The notes beneath the pieces are model-generated. The model ran no database searches. It was given only the letters and a program-made list of their open reading frames with translations, and was not told where the DNA came from. The position numbers and the translations under genes are program-made. 32,225 bases of DNA from Spirochaetales bacterium (lineage in GTDB: Bacteria > Spirochaetota > Spirochaetia > Sphaerochaetales > Sphaerochaetaceae), in contig JAQYFM010000280.1 of NCBI GenBank assembly GCA_028723145.1, forward strand, positions 1 to 32,225, in the 5' to 3' direction. Each line of letters starts with the position of its first letter. The stretch's first letter is position 1. Below, piece by piece: positions 23,512-31,656 of this stretch.

Positions 23512-25461
23512 TTATTTCCTCGTTATAGCATTTTGAATCATTACTGCAGAAATAGGTAATGTTACATTTTTAAGTCTAGGAACACACTGTAATACAGAAG
23601 AACTAAATGCAGCTTTAACACAGCCAACAATAGCAGCTGAAATACTTGCAATATTATATGTGTTATCACTTTCAAAGCTAATATTTATTTTAAAAGGTTT
23701 ATTTGGATCTATTGATAATACTGCCCCAGATGTTCTTAAAGCTTCTAAAGCTGCATTATTAATTCTAGACCTTACTTCTTTTTGGTCATATATAGTTGCA
23801 AGACGGGCGTTAATCCAAACCTCTTGGACTACAGGCAAAAATGAAATGTTATCAACTTTAGTTTCAACAATAACAGATACAGTTCCACTTGTTTCAAATT
23901 CACATGGGTTTAACTTATCATCGATATCAACATTTACCGATGTTGGAAGTTGTGCCTTTTTAGCTTTCATTGATAACTTTCTTAAGGCAGGAATTATTTG
24001 TTTTGTAAGTTGACCTAATGATCTTGATAACACATCTGGCCCACTATCTGTTGCAGCAGTATTGTAGTCATAAATTCTTACATCACTATCTCTAAACATC
24101 GTCTCATCATTAATGAGCTGCTTAATAATATCACTAATATTTCCCTTTATAGGAAGAGATGTGTATAGTTCAACTCTGTCGCCTGGACAATAAACTAGTT
24201 GTGCCTTATAGTCTGTCTTTTTTGCAAAGGTTGTTGAAAAGCCAGAAATACCAAAGCCGCCTGCAATACCTATTCCTCTTGTAAATGGAATTAGAGCCAT
24301 AGAACCTCGCTGGCTTTCATAGGAAGACCACTTTCTAGAGAAGTTGCTATCAAGAGCAATTTTCTCGGAAAGCTTAATTTGTGGTGCTAAATCTAGAGAT
24401 GGAAGATAGTCAGTGAATTTTCTTTTATTAGTAGCAAATTGTCTTTTCCAAATTATAGGTGAAATACCTAAAGAAGAAGTAATGTGGTACATCTGTAGTT
24501 CAGATGAGGCAAGTGCATCACTAAAGCCCATATTACCGTAAAATAAAGCAGGAGGATTATTACTACTAATTGTTCTTACTGTAGCCCTAAAGTAACTTAA
24601 TGGATAAGATGGGATTAACCCAGTTAGAGCTTGACGTCTAAATTCACTAGAGGTAAATAAGAAAGCTCCTTCATCTGCTAGGTATACAACCTCTTCTCCA
24701 ACAGGTTTTCCCTCTTCTGTAAGGTATGTAGTGTGTGTAATTGACACAGTAGGAGATGCTGAATATATATTTGTTCTTATTTCAACATTTGCTTTAAGTT
24801 TTAGAGCTGCGTTAGCTACAATACATGCTAATAGGGTTGGCATAATTAAGAACTCATCTTGGTCAGCTGCATAAGGAAGTGGGTGGATAATTACATTTCT
24901 GCTATCACAGCTAATAGAAGAAATAACATTGTCTTTTACCGATTGTGGCCATTGAGTAGGAACGCTTATGTGTAAATTATCATTTTCAAACCAAGCTGAT
25001 ACCTTTACTAAGGTATCATTTTGAGTTAGGCAATAATCATTTCTGTATGTTGATTCAACTTTCTTAAGTGATGAAATATCTGTTTCATATTTATCACCCC
25101 AAAGTAGAGTTTCATCATCTTCTTTTGCACTATCAAAAAGGGTTGCTTCATTACCTAATTCTTCATACTCAATTGTTGTTTCTCTAGCAGCTAGTGATAC
25201 AGCTTCATAGTCGGGCCCAAATATAGCAAGTATTGGTTGACCTTTGAAGGCAACTTCACCCTTTGCAAAGATAGGCATAGTTCCAGAAAATAAAGAAAAT
25301 AAATTCTCACCAAATAAATCGCCTGCACTGATTGTAGTAAATCGCTTATCTAGTGAAGGAAGCTCTATCTTGCTAATTCTAGCTCTATCAACAGAGCTTA
25401 CAATTAGAGTCCCAAAAAAAATACTAACGATGTTTTGACTGTTCTTAACTCGTTCTGCCAT
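23512..25461 (-). CDS. Divergent molybdopterin-type large subunit of a xanthine-dehydrogenase-family enzyme
   Basis: This is a 649-residue relative of the molybdopterin-binding subunit (XdhA/CoxL type), clearly shorter than the usual 750-800. The first domain is recognisable (LIVSSVDRARISKIELPS; VAFKGQPILAIFGPDYEAVSLAARETTIEYEEL split over about 70-110). So are PTQWPQ, LADEGAFLF, the GIGIAGGFGISG region and the late TDSGPDVLSRS segment. Where active enzymes carry GG-x-FGGK it has HPLPYAADQDEF. Where they carry RG-F-G-x-PQ it has YGNMGFSDA, and the GQG loop is missing. It may bind an altered cofactor or be inactive. I start at ATG 25461; the frame also allows a TTG at 25479, and neither has an SD. 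It is the first gene of the operon, divergent from ligA. Confidence 0.75.
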   Translation of the reverse strand: MAERVKNSQNIVSIFFGTLIVSSVDRARISKIELPSLDKRFTTISAGDLFGENLFSLFSGTMPIFAKGEVAFKGQPILAIFGPDYEAVSLAARETTIEYEELGNEATLFDSAKEDDETLLWGDKYETDISSLKKVESTYRNDYCLTQNDTLVKVSAWFENDNLHISVPTQWPQSVKDNVISSISCDSRNVIIHPLPYAADQDEFLIMPTLLACIVANAALKLKANVEIRTNIYSASPTVSITHTTYLTEEGKPVGEEVVYLADEGAFLFTSSEFRRQALTGLIPSYPLSYFRATVRTISSNNPPALFYGNMGFSDALASSELQMYHITSSLGISPIIWKRQFATNKRKFTDYLPSLDLAPQIKLSEKIALDSNFSRKWSSYESQRGSMALIPFTRGIGIAGGFGISGFSTTFAKKTDYKAQLVYCPGDRVELYTSLPIKGNISDIIKQLINDETMFRDSDVRIYDYNTAATDSGPDVLSRSLGQLTKQIIPALRKLSMKAKKAQLPTSVNVDIDDKLNPCEFETSGTVSVIVETKVDNISFLPVVQEVWINARLATIYDQKEVRSRINNAALEALRTSGAVLSIDPNKPFKINISFESDNTYNIASISAAIVGCVKAAFSSSVLQCVPRLKNVTLPISAVMIQNAITRK

Positions 25462-25518
25462 AAGATTAGAATACCACAAAACTTGATTCTTAAAAAGGAA
25501 GAGAGTAATTATGCTTTA

Positions 25519-25547
25519 TTGTTGAGCAATTCTTTTTTTTGTAGAAT
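25519..25547 (+). promoter_or_regulatory. Promoter of ligA, probably giving a leaderless mRNA
   Basis: TTGTTG (25519-25524), a 17-bp spacer and TAGAAT (25542-25547) lie only 6 nt before the ligA ATG at 25554. The predicted start site coincides with the start codon, and no Shine-Dalgarno is present. Confidence 0.5.
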
Positions 25548-25553
25548 AAAGCC

Positions 25554-27650
25554 ATGGATATTAAAGCAAGAATGCAAGAGCTGACAAATGAGCTATTAAG
25601 ATATCAAGAAGCTTATTATGTCGAAGGTAAAAGTTTAGTTAGCGATCTTGAATATGATGGTTTATTTGATGAGCTATCAAAGCTTGAAAAAGAGCATCCT
25701 GAATATGCCTCTTCTTCAAGCCCAACTCAAAGAGTTGGATCAGATTTAACCTCTGATTTCCCTGAGGTTAAACATACAATCCCGGTCCTTTCTTTAGATA
25801 AAGCTTACTCAGTTGAAGAAGTATTATCATTTATGGGTAAGTGTGAAGAAAAGGGTAAGGAAAAGCTATCTTTTGTCGAAGAAGAAAAGATTGATGGTAT
25901 TTCAATGGTTCTATATTATGAGGATGGTATTTTAGTTAGAGGCGTTACTAGAGGAAATGGTTCTGTAGGCAACGATGTAACTGCAAATATTAAGACAATT
26001 AATCAAATACCATTAAGATTAAAAGAAAAAGTTAATTTAGTTGTTCGAGGCGAGGTTTATCTTGCTAAAGCAGATTTTCTAAAGTTTAAGGATCTTGATG
26101 GTGCTGCTAATCCAAGAAATTTAGCAGCTGGAAGTGTAAGAAGACAAAAGAGTAGTGAAACAGCGCAAATACCTCTTCAAATATTCATCTATGAAGGCTT
26201 TTGGGAGGATGAAAGTAAAACCCCTCAAGATCATATTTCTATTCTAGCTAAGTTAAAGGAATTAGGATTTAGAATTAATCCTCATCTTGCACTTTTTTCT
26301 TCATCCAAAGAGAAAAGTGAGAATATGCTTAAGACAGCAGGATTAGAAGGAAAAGCATATTCTTTTGATTCTTTAGGCTCCTATATAAAAGATGTAACAC
26401 AAAAACGCCAAGACCTTGAATATGAAATCGATGGAATGGTAACAAAAATAAATGAGCTTGATGTTAGAAAGGAATTAGGATACACCCAGCACCATCCAAG
26501 GTGGGCAATTGCATATAAATTTGAATCTCCTCAAGCTGAAACAATAATTAATGGTATCACAATGCAAGTAGGTAGAACTGGAAGAATTACACCTGTTGCA
26601 GAGCTTAATCCTGTTGCTTTGGGTGGTTCAACTGTAAAAAGAGCTACACTACATAACCAAGAATATATTGATGAATTAGAGATAGCTATAGGTGATAAAG
26701 TTTCCGTTGTTAAAAGAGGTGATGTAATTCCAGCCGTTGAAGAAGTACTTGAGAAAAATGAGGAAGGTAACACTACCTTCAAAATTCCTCATATTTGTCC
26801 ATGCTGTAATACTCCTTTAGAAGAAAAGGGTGCTCATCTATTTTGCCCAAACCCAGAGTGTCCTGACCAGGTTCTAGGTCGAATAGCGTTCTTTGCATCT
26901 CGTGAATGTATGGATATGGAATCTTTTGGACCTAAGTCTGTTGAAGTATTAATAAAGCATGGATTTATAAAAGATATCCCTGATTTATATACCTTTAACT
27001 ATGACAAAATATTAGATGAAAATATTAAAGGTTTAGGAGAAAAGACTGTTAACCAATTTAAGGTTGCTGTAAAAGAAAGTAAAAAGAAACCTTTTAGAGT
27101 TGTATTAACTTCTTTAGGGCTCCCTGAGGTTGGTAAGAAGGGTGCTGAAATATTAATTAAAGGTGGTTTTGACTCAATTGATAAGCTAATTCAAGCTAGT
27201 TTAAATAAGGATATTGAGGCATTCACTAAAATTCCACAAATTGGAGAACAGACAGCTACATTAATCATTAATGCATTAAATGACAAAGTTTTACTTGAGC
27301 GTATTGAAAAATTAAAGTCAGCTGGGCTACAATTCGAGGAAAATCATGAAGAGAATTCACTTGAACAGATTTTTGCTGGTCAAGTTTGGTGTGTAACAGG
27401 TTCTTTTGAACACTACAATCCAAGATCTTTAGCGCTTGCTGAGATAGAGAAAAGAGGTGGTAGAACTACTTCTTCTGTAACTAGCAAAACTACTCATCTG
27501 CTTCTTGGTAAAGGAGGGGGCAGCAAGAGAGCTACCGCTGAAAGTCTTGGAGTAAAATTAGTGGACGAAGGTGAGTTCTTAAAAATGATTGGCGAAGGCG
27601 AGGTGAAAACAGAAAGTGCACCAGAAGATGGTCAACTTTCACTCTTTTAG
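25554..27650 (+). CDS. ligA: NAD-dependent DNA ligase LigA
   Basis: This is a full-length 698-residue ligase that seals nicks in DNA during replication and repair using NAD. The N-terminal Ia domain contains YYVEGKSLVSDLEYDGLFDEL. The adenylation site is KIDG (112-115, catalytic K112), followed by VRGVTRGNGSVGNDVTANIKT. The OB fold holds QVGRTGRITPVAELNPV. A four-cysteine zinc finger (CPCC, then CPNPEC, near 415-436) precedes the helix-hairpin-helix repeats (IKGLGEKTVNQFK, LPEVGKKGAEILI). The BRCT domain is at the end (about 620-680, VWCVTGSFEHYNPRS). The gene for the aminotransferase begins 17 nt after its stop. Confidence 0.97.
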   Translation: MDIKARMQELTNELLRYQEAYYVEGKSLVSDLEYDGLFDELSKLEKEHPEYASSSSPTQRVGSDLTSDFPEVKHTIPVLSLDKAYSVEEVLSFMGKCEEKGKEKLSFVEEEKIDGISMVLYYEDGILVRGVTRGNGSVGNDVTANIKTINQIPLRLKEKVNLVVRGEVYLAKADFLKFKDLDGAANPRNLAAGSVRRQKSSETAQIPLQIFIYEGFWEDESKTPQDHISILAKLKELGFRINPHLALFSSSKEKSENMLKTAGLEGKAYSFDSLGSYIKDVTQKRQDLEYEIDGMVTKINELDVRKELGYTQHHPRWAIAYKFESPQAETIINGITMQVGRTGRITPVAELNPVALGGSTVKRATLHNQEYIDELEIAIGDKVSVVKRGDVIPAVEEVLEKNEEGNTTFKIPHICPCCNTPLEEKGAHLFCPNPECPDQVLGRIAFFASRECMDMESFGPKSVEVLIKHGFIKDIPDLYTFNYDKILDENIKGLGEKTVNQFKVAVKESKKKPFRVVLTSLGLPEVGKKGAEILIKGGFDSIDKLIQASLNKDIEAFTKIPQIGEQTATLIINALNDKVLLERIEKLKSAGLQFEENHEENSLEQIFAGQVWCVTGSFEHYNPRSLALAEIEKRGGRTTSSVTSKTTHLLLGKGGGSKRATAESLGVKLVDEGEFLKMIGEGEVKTESAPEDGQLSLF

Positions 27651-27667
27651 TAACCGGAGGTGTTTTG

Positions 27668-28966
27668 ATGAACGAATTAGCAAAACAATTAAATGACACA
27701 TTGTCATCATGCGTAGTTTCAGCATTTTTGTCTGAAAAGGGAAAAAAGCTATATTTCCCAAAGGGAATTGTAGCACAGTCACAGGAAGCTGGTGAAAAAG
27801 CAAAGCAATATAATGCGACTGTTGGCCTTGCTAAGAGCAATGGAATTCCAATGCACCTTTCGGATATTCAAAATTTCTTTAAAGAAAATACCTTAAAGCC
27901 AGCTGAAATTTTTAGTTATGCACCAGGTGGTGGTAATAAAGAGTTAAGAGCGATTTGGAAACAGGAGATGATTAAAAAGAATCCTTCTCTTACTGGAAAA
28001 CTTTTCTCAGATCCACTTGTTACTTCAGGATTAACTCATACTATTAGCATGGTTGCTACAATGTTCTTTGATGAAGGTGATGAACTCATCCTTCCAGATC
28101 TTTATTGGGATAACTATGAATTAATCTTTAAAGATTGTACTGGCTGTACAATAAAAGAGTTTAAATTCTTCAAAGATGGGGGATTAAACATTGAAGGACT
28201 AAAGAGTGCACTCCTTTCTTCAAAGGGGAATTGTGCTCGTGTTTTATTAAACTTCCCAAATAACCCAACAGGATATACACCTTCTGAAAAAGAGATGGAA
28301 AGTCTTGCAAATACATTTAAAGAGGTTGCAGAAACAGGAAAAAAGATTCTTGTAATTTCTGATGATGCATATTTTGGACTTTTCTTTGAGCCTGATACAG
28401 CTAAGGAATCATTATTTGCTAAATTAGTTGATTTACATGAAAATATTTTTGCAATTAAAGGTGATGCAGCTACTAAAGAAGAAATGGTTTGGGGCTTCAG
28501 AGTTGGCTTTATCACATATGGTGGTAAGAGCTTAAAGGCAGAACACTTAGATGCTCTTAGTAAGAAAACTCTTGGTGCAATTAGATCTTCTGTATCAAAC
28601 TGTGATATGCCAGGACAATCAATGCTCTTAAAAGCAATAAAAGAAGGTGCTAACTACGACTTAGATAAGCAAAAAACCTTTACTGTCATGTCTGAGCGTT
28701 ATAAAGTTATTAAAGAGGTATTGGAAAACTATAAGTCTTCAACATTACTGAGACCATATCCTTTTAACTCTGGATATTTTATGGCTTTCGATACCCTCGG
28801 TCATAGTGCAGAAGCACTTAGGGTGTACTTATTAGATAAATATCAAGTAGGTACAATTAATATTCAGGATAGGACATTAAGACTTGCATATTGTTCAGTT
28901 GAAAAGGAACAACTTGCTGACTTAGTATCCATCGTCTATAAGGCAGCAGAGGAGATATGGAACTAA
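27668..28966 (+). CDS. PLP-dependent aminotransferase, class I/II fold
   Basis: This is a 432-residue fold-type I aminotransferase, likely a cytoplasmic amino-acid transaminase. Landmarks are the NFPNNPTGY motif (195-203), SDDAYFGLFFE (231-241, PLP-pyridine aspartate), and the Schiff-base lysine K270 in GDAATKEEMVWGFRVGF. The conserved carboxylate-binding arginine region is near the end (RTLRLAYCSVEKEQL). The residues around K270 differ from the common S-x-S-K form. The start at ATG 27668 has CGGAGG 7 nt upstream; a preceding in-frame TTG is not needed. It overlaps the ModE-like gene by 10 nt. The amino-acid substrate cannot be read from the sequence. Confidence 0.88.
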   Translation: MNELAKQLNDTLSSCVVSAFLSEKGKKLYFPKGIVAQSQEAGEKAKQYNATVGLAKSNGIPMHLSDIQNFFKENTLKPAEIFSYAPGGGNKELRAIWKQEMIKKNPSLTGKLFSDPLVTSGLTHTISMVATMFFDEGDELILPDLYWDNYELIFKDCTGCTIKEFKFFKDGGLNIEGLKSALLSSKGNCARVLLNFPNNPTGYTPSEKEMESLANTFKEVAETGKKILVISDDAYFGLFFEPDTAKESLFAKLVDLHENIFAIKGDAATKEEMVWGFRVGFITYGGKSLKAEHLDALSKKTLGAIRSSVSNCDMPGQSMLLKAIKEGANYDLDKQKTFTVMSERYKVIKEVLENYKSSTLLRPYPFNSGYFMAFDTLGHSAEALRVYLLDKYQVGTINIQDRTLRLAYCSVEKEQLADLVSIVYKAAEEIWN

Positions 28967-29316
28967 AAACAAAAATCTATTTACTAAATGATGATGGTGA
29001 TAAGTTCATGGGAATTGGAGTTCTATGGCTTTTAAATGAAGTTATGAAAACACAGTCCCTTCATAAAGCGGCAAAGAACTTAGATATCTCTTATACAAAG
29101 GCTTTTAATATGGTAAAGCACCTAGAAAGTGCCCTTGGTAAGGAAGTCCTTTCAAGAAAGAAAGGTGGTGCTAACCGTGAAGGAGCTACTATCACAGAAT
29201 TTGGTAAAGAGTTTTTAAGCCTCTATGACGAGTTTCAAAAACAAGCAAAAGAGTGCATAAATGGTCCATATCAAAACTTTAAAGAAAAATTAAGTCTTTT
29301 AATGGAGGAAAATTAA
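28957..29316 (+). CDS. ModE-like winged-helix DNA-binding protein without molybdate domain
   Basis: This is a 119-residue protein matching the N-terminal DNA-binding domain of ModE (LysR-type winged helix). The segments are IGVLWLLNEVMKTQSLHKAAKNLDISYTKAF (about 21-51, split in the family pattern lL-x-x-I...AAK-x-L-x-hSY-x-x-A) and then RKKGGANREGATITEFGKEFL. The ModE C-terminal molybdate-binding (MOP/TOBE) domains are absent. It starts inside the end of the aminotransferase gene with GAGGAG just upstream. The phosphofructokinase gene starts 2 nt after its stop. It may regulate its own operon or the molybdoenzyme-like operon at 22141-25461. Its effector, if any, is unknown. Confidence 0.85.
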   Translation: MELKTKIYLLNDDGDKFMGIGVLWLLNEVMKTQSLHKAAKNLDISYTKAFNMVKHLESALGKEVLSRKKGGANREGATITEFGKEFLSLYDEFQKQAKECINGPYQNFKEKLSLLMEEN

Positions 29317-29318
29317 CC

Positions 29319-30644
29319 ATGGGAAACAGGATGTTTGACTTCGACATCGAGACATTGGGAGCAGCAAAAATTAGTTCTCCTATTAGAATGAGTAGAAACA
29401 ATGGTGATGGCATGGCTGATTACGTATCAGATGCTGATAGAGTTCTATACAGTGTTCAAACTCAGGAAATTGATGGCAAAAGACAGCCACTTCTAGAAGA
29501 TACTATGGAAGAAGCTGGTCCAAGAGAGAAGATTTACTTTAATCCTTCTCATGTACATGCTGCAATTTGTACCTGTGGTGGTATTTGTCCTGGACTTAAT
29601 AACGTAATTAGAGCTGTTGTTAGATGCTTTTGGTATCGCTATGGTGTTAGACGTATTTCTGGTATCCAATATGGTTATCTTGGATTATTAGAAAACTCTC
29701 CATGGCCATTAATTCCACTTGATCCAGATGTAGTTGATGACATCCAAGAAAAGGGTGGTACAATTCTTGGTTCTGCTCGTGGTGGTGGTAAACAGGTCGA
29801 AGAAATTGTTGATTCACTTGAAAGATTAAACATCAATATTCTTATTACTATCGGTGGTGATGGTACATTACGTGGTGCATATGATATTGGTGAAGAAATT
29901 AAGAGAAGAGGACTTAAGATTGCTGTAGTTGGTGTTCCTAAAACTATTGATAACGACTTAAGCTTTATCGACTCTTCTTTCGGTTTTGATACCGCTGTTG
30001 CATCTGCAGTTCCATCTGTAAGAGGTGCACACGTAGAAGCAAGGAACTCAATTAATGGTATTGGTCTTGTTAAAGTAATGGGAAGAGAATCTGGATACAT
30101 CGCAGCACATACATCTCTTGCTCAGAGTGATGTTAATTTCTGCTTAATTCCGGAATCCCCATTTGACCTTGATGGTCCTAATGGTTTACTTGAGCATGTA
30201 AAGAGAAGAATCTTAGAGCGTGGACATGCAGTAATTCTTGTCGCAGAAGGTGCTGGACAAGAGTTTGCTCCACCAACAGGTGAAACTGATGCATCAGGAA
30301 ATATTAAGTACCACGATATCGGTATTTTCCTTAAAGAAAAACTCAAAGAGTACTTTAAAGAAGAAGGTATTCCTACTTCTATTAAGTATATTGATCCTTC
30401 TTATATTATTCGTTCAGCTCCTGCAAATAGCTATGATTCAATTTACTGTGCACGTCTTGGTGCTCATGCTGTTCATGCTGCAATGGCAGGAAAAACACAG
30501 TGTTTAGTAAGTCGTGTAAACAATAAATTCGTTTACCTTCCAATTAAGCAAGCTGTTTCAAAGAGAAGTCATGTCGATATCGAAGGAACTCTTTGGAGAG
30601 ACGTACTTGAAAATACACGTCAGCCTTTCTCAATGAAGAACTAA
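29319..30644 (+). CDS. 6-phosphofructokinase of the PPi-PFK-like clade, probably ATP-dependent
   Basis: This is a 441-residue phosphofructokinase, phosphorylating fructose 6-phosphate to the 1,6-bisphosphate in glycolysis. An N-terminal extension (about 1-75) precedes CTCGGICPGLNNVIRAVVR. The phosphate-donor loop is GGDGTLRGA (179-187), and its fourth residue, G182, is the ATP-type residue. The catalytic segment PKTIDND (207-213) keeps the lysine (K208) of PPi-dependent enzymes. The substrate motif MGRESGYIAAH follows. This glycine/lysine combination is known from the PPi-related but ATP-using branch that includes trypanosomal PFK, and related enzymes occur in spirochaetes. AATGGAGGAAA precedes the ATG. 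A terminator follows, so this ends the ligA-side transcript. Confidence 0.9.
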   Translation: MGNRMFDFDIETLGAAKISSPIRMSRNNGDGMADYVSDADRVLYSVQTQEIDGKRQPLLEDTMEEAGPREKIYFNPSHVHAAICTCGGICPGLNNVIRAVVRCFWYRYGVRRISGIQYGYLGLLENSPWPLIPLDPDVVDDIQEKGGTILGSARGGGKQVEEIVDSLERLNINILITIGGDGTLRGAYDIGEEIKRRGLKIAVVGVPKTIDNDLSFIDSSFGFDTAVASAVPSVRGAHVEARNSINGIGLVKVMGRESGYIAAHTSLAQSDVNFCLIPESPFDLDGPNGLLEHVKRRILERGHAVILVAEGAGQEFAPPTGETDASGNIKYHDIGIFLKEKLKEYFKEEGIPTSIKYIDPSYIIRSAPANSYDSIYCARLGAHAVHAAMAGKTQCLVSRVNNKFVYLPIKQAVSKRSHVDIEGTLWRDVLENTRQPFSMKN

Positions 30645-30664
30645 AATAAAATTGCTTAAAAAGT

Positions 30665-30700
30665 AGACCTTCTAATTATTGCTAGTTAGAAGGTCTTTTT
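30665..30700 (+). terminator. Rho-independent terminator after phosphofructokinase gene
   Basis: AGACCTTCTAA and TTAGAAGGTCT form a perfect 11-bp stem with a 10-nt loop, followed by a T-run (30696-30700). It lies 20 nt after the phosphofructokinase stop. Confidence 0.9.
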
Positions 30701-30818
30701 AAAACAAAGAGTTTAATGCTAGTTTTTCCTTTGAAATAGGTATTTTATAAATATTAAAAGTACAATAATATTTGAACTGGGTAAATTAAATATTCTAATT
30801 TTAAGCTTTGGGATTTGT

Positions 30819-31613
30819 ATGTCTAAAAATAGAGTTAGATATTATTCAGATGAAAAAAATGATGATTTTGCTCGATTAAATATTAAAACTAAGCCTCTTG
30901 GTGATAATTATAAATATGAGCATGATAATATCGTTTGGAACACATGTTCATGTGTGACCTATCGTTTTATCGCTCAGCCATTAATATTTGTTTTTATTAA
31001 AATAATTCATAAACAGAAGTTTAAAAATAGGAAAGTAATAAGAAAAGTTAAACATTCTGGAGCTTTTATTTATGCAAATCATACTAATTCTATTTTAGAT
31101 GCAGCTGTACCTAATTTAGTTAAACCATCAAAACGAAATTATATTATTGTTAATCCTAATGCAACGAGTATTCCTGGAATTAAAAATCTAGTTGAAATGC
31201 TAGGGGCAATTCCTATTGGTGAAACTCTATCTGAAAACAAAAAAATGGTTAAATGTATTAATCATCATATTAATGATGGTAAATTCGTTACTATTTATCC
31301 TGAAGCTCATATATGGCCTTACTACACTGGTATTCGTGACTACGAAGCTGTTTCTTTTGGCTACCCTTGTTATACAAATACACCTAGTTTTACGATCACA
31401 AATTGTTACCAAAAGAAATTAGTTGGAAAACGACCTAAGGTCGTTAGCTATGTTGATGGACCTTTTTACCCTGATACATCTCTTCCTTTACATGAAAGAA
31501 AAGAAAAACTGAGAAATGAATGTCATTTAGCTATGGAAAGAAGAGCCAAGGAGTGTTCAACATATTCCTATATTAAATATGAGAAAATAGAGAAAACCGA
31601 CTGTCTTAATTGA
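30819..31613 (+). CDS. PlsC-like lysophospholipid/glycerolipid acyltransferase
   Basis: This is a 264-residue acyltransferase-like protein. After one hydrophobic segment (about 48-63, FIAQPLIFVFIKIIH) it has GAFIYANHTNSILDA (about 82-96), a variant of the NH-x4-D motif with five residues between H and D. NPNATSIPGIKNLVEMLGAIPIGE follows, and then YPEAHIWPYYTGIRDYEA, the counterpart of the FPEG-x-R-S motif. It likely transfers an acyl chain to a lysolipid or other membrane-associated acceptor on the inner face of the membrane. TTGAAC (30772-30777) and TCTAAT (30794-30799) with a 16-bp spacer form a plausible promoter. No strong SD is visible before the ATG. Family call is moderate; substrate unknown. 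Confidence 0.72.
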   Translation: MSKNRVRYYSDEKNDDFARLNIKTKPLGDNYKYEHDNIVWNTCSCVTYRFIAQPLIFVFIKIIHKQKFKNRKVIRKVKHSGAFIYANHTNSILDAAVPNLVKPSKRNYIIVNPNATSIPGIKNLVEMLGAIPIGETLSENKKMVKCINHHINDGKFVTIYPEAHIWPYYTGIRDYEAVSFGYPCYTNTPSFTITNCYQKKLVGKRPKVVSYVDGPFYPDTSLPLHERKEKLRNECHLAMERRAKECSTYSYIKYEKIEKTDCLN

Positions 31614-31637
31614 AATTACTTCTTCATATGCTAAAAT
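31610..31637 (+). promoter_or_regulatory. Promoter of the GH20 gene
   Basis: TTGAAA (31610-31615), a 16-bp spacer and TAAAAT (31632-31637) overlap the stop codon of the acyltransferase gene. The leader is short but contains AAGGAGGAG just before the ATG at 31657. Confidence 0.5.
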
Positions 31638-31656
31638 TATAGGAAAAGGAGGAGTA

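Noticed and set aside
23660..24013. 117-codon open frame antisense to the molybdopterin-type subunit
   Set aside because: It has no start signals and overlaps a conserved part of the real gene.
25462..25479. TTG start for the xanthine-dehydrogenase-like large subunit
   Set aside because: An ATG six codons later gives a more plausible N-terminus; neither start has an SD.
28114..28515. 133-codon open frame antisense to the aminotransferase
   Set aside because: It overlaps the core catalytic region of a well supported gene and shows only composition-driven sequence.
29675..30100. 141-codon open frame antisense to phosphofructokinase
   Set aside because: It lies wholly within a strongly conserved gene on the other strand, has no SD and its serine/proline-rich product resembles no family.
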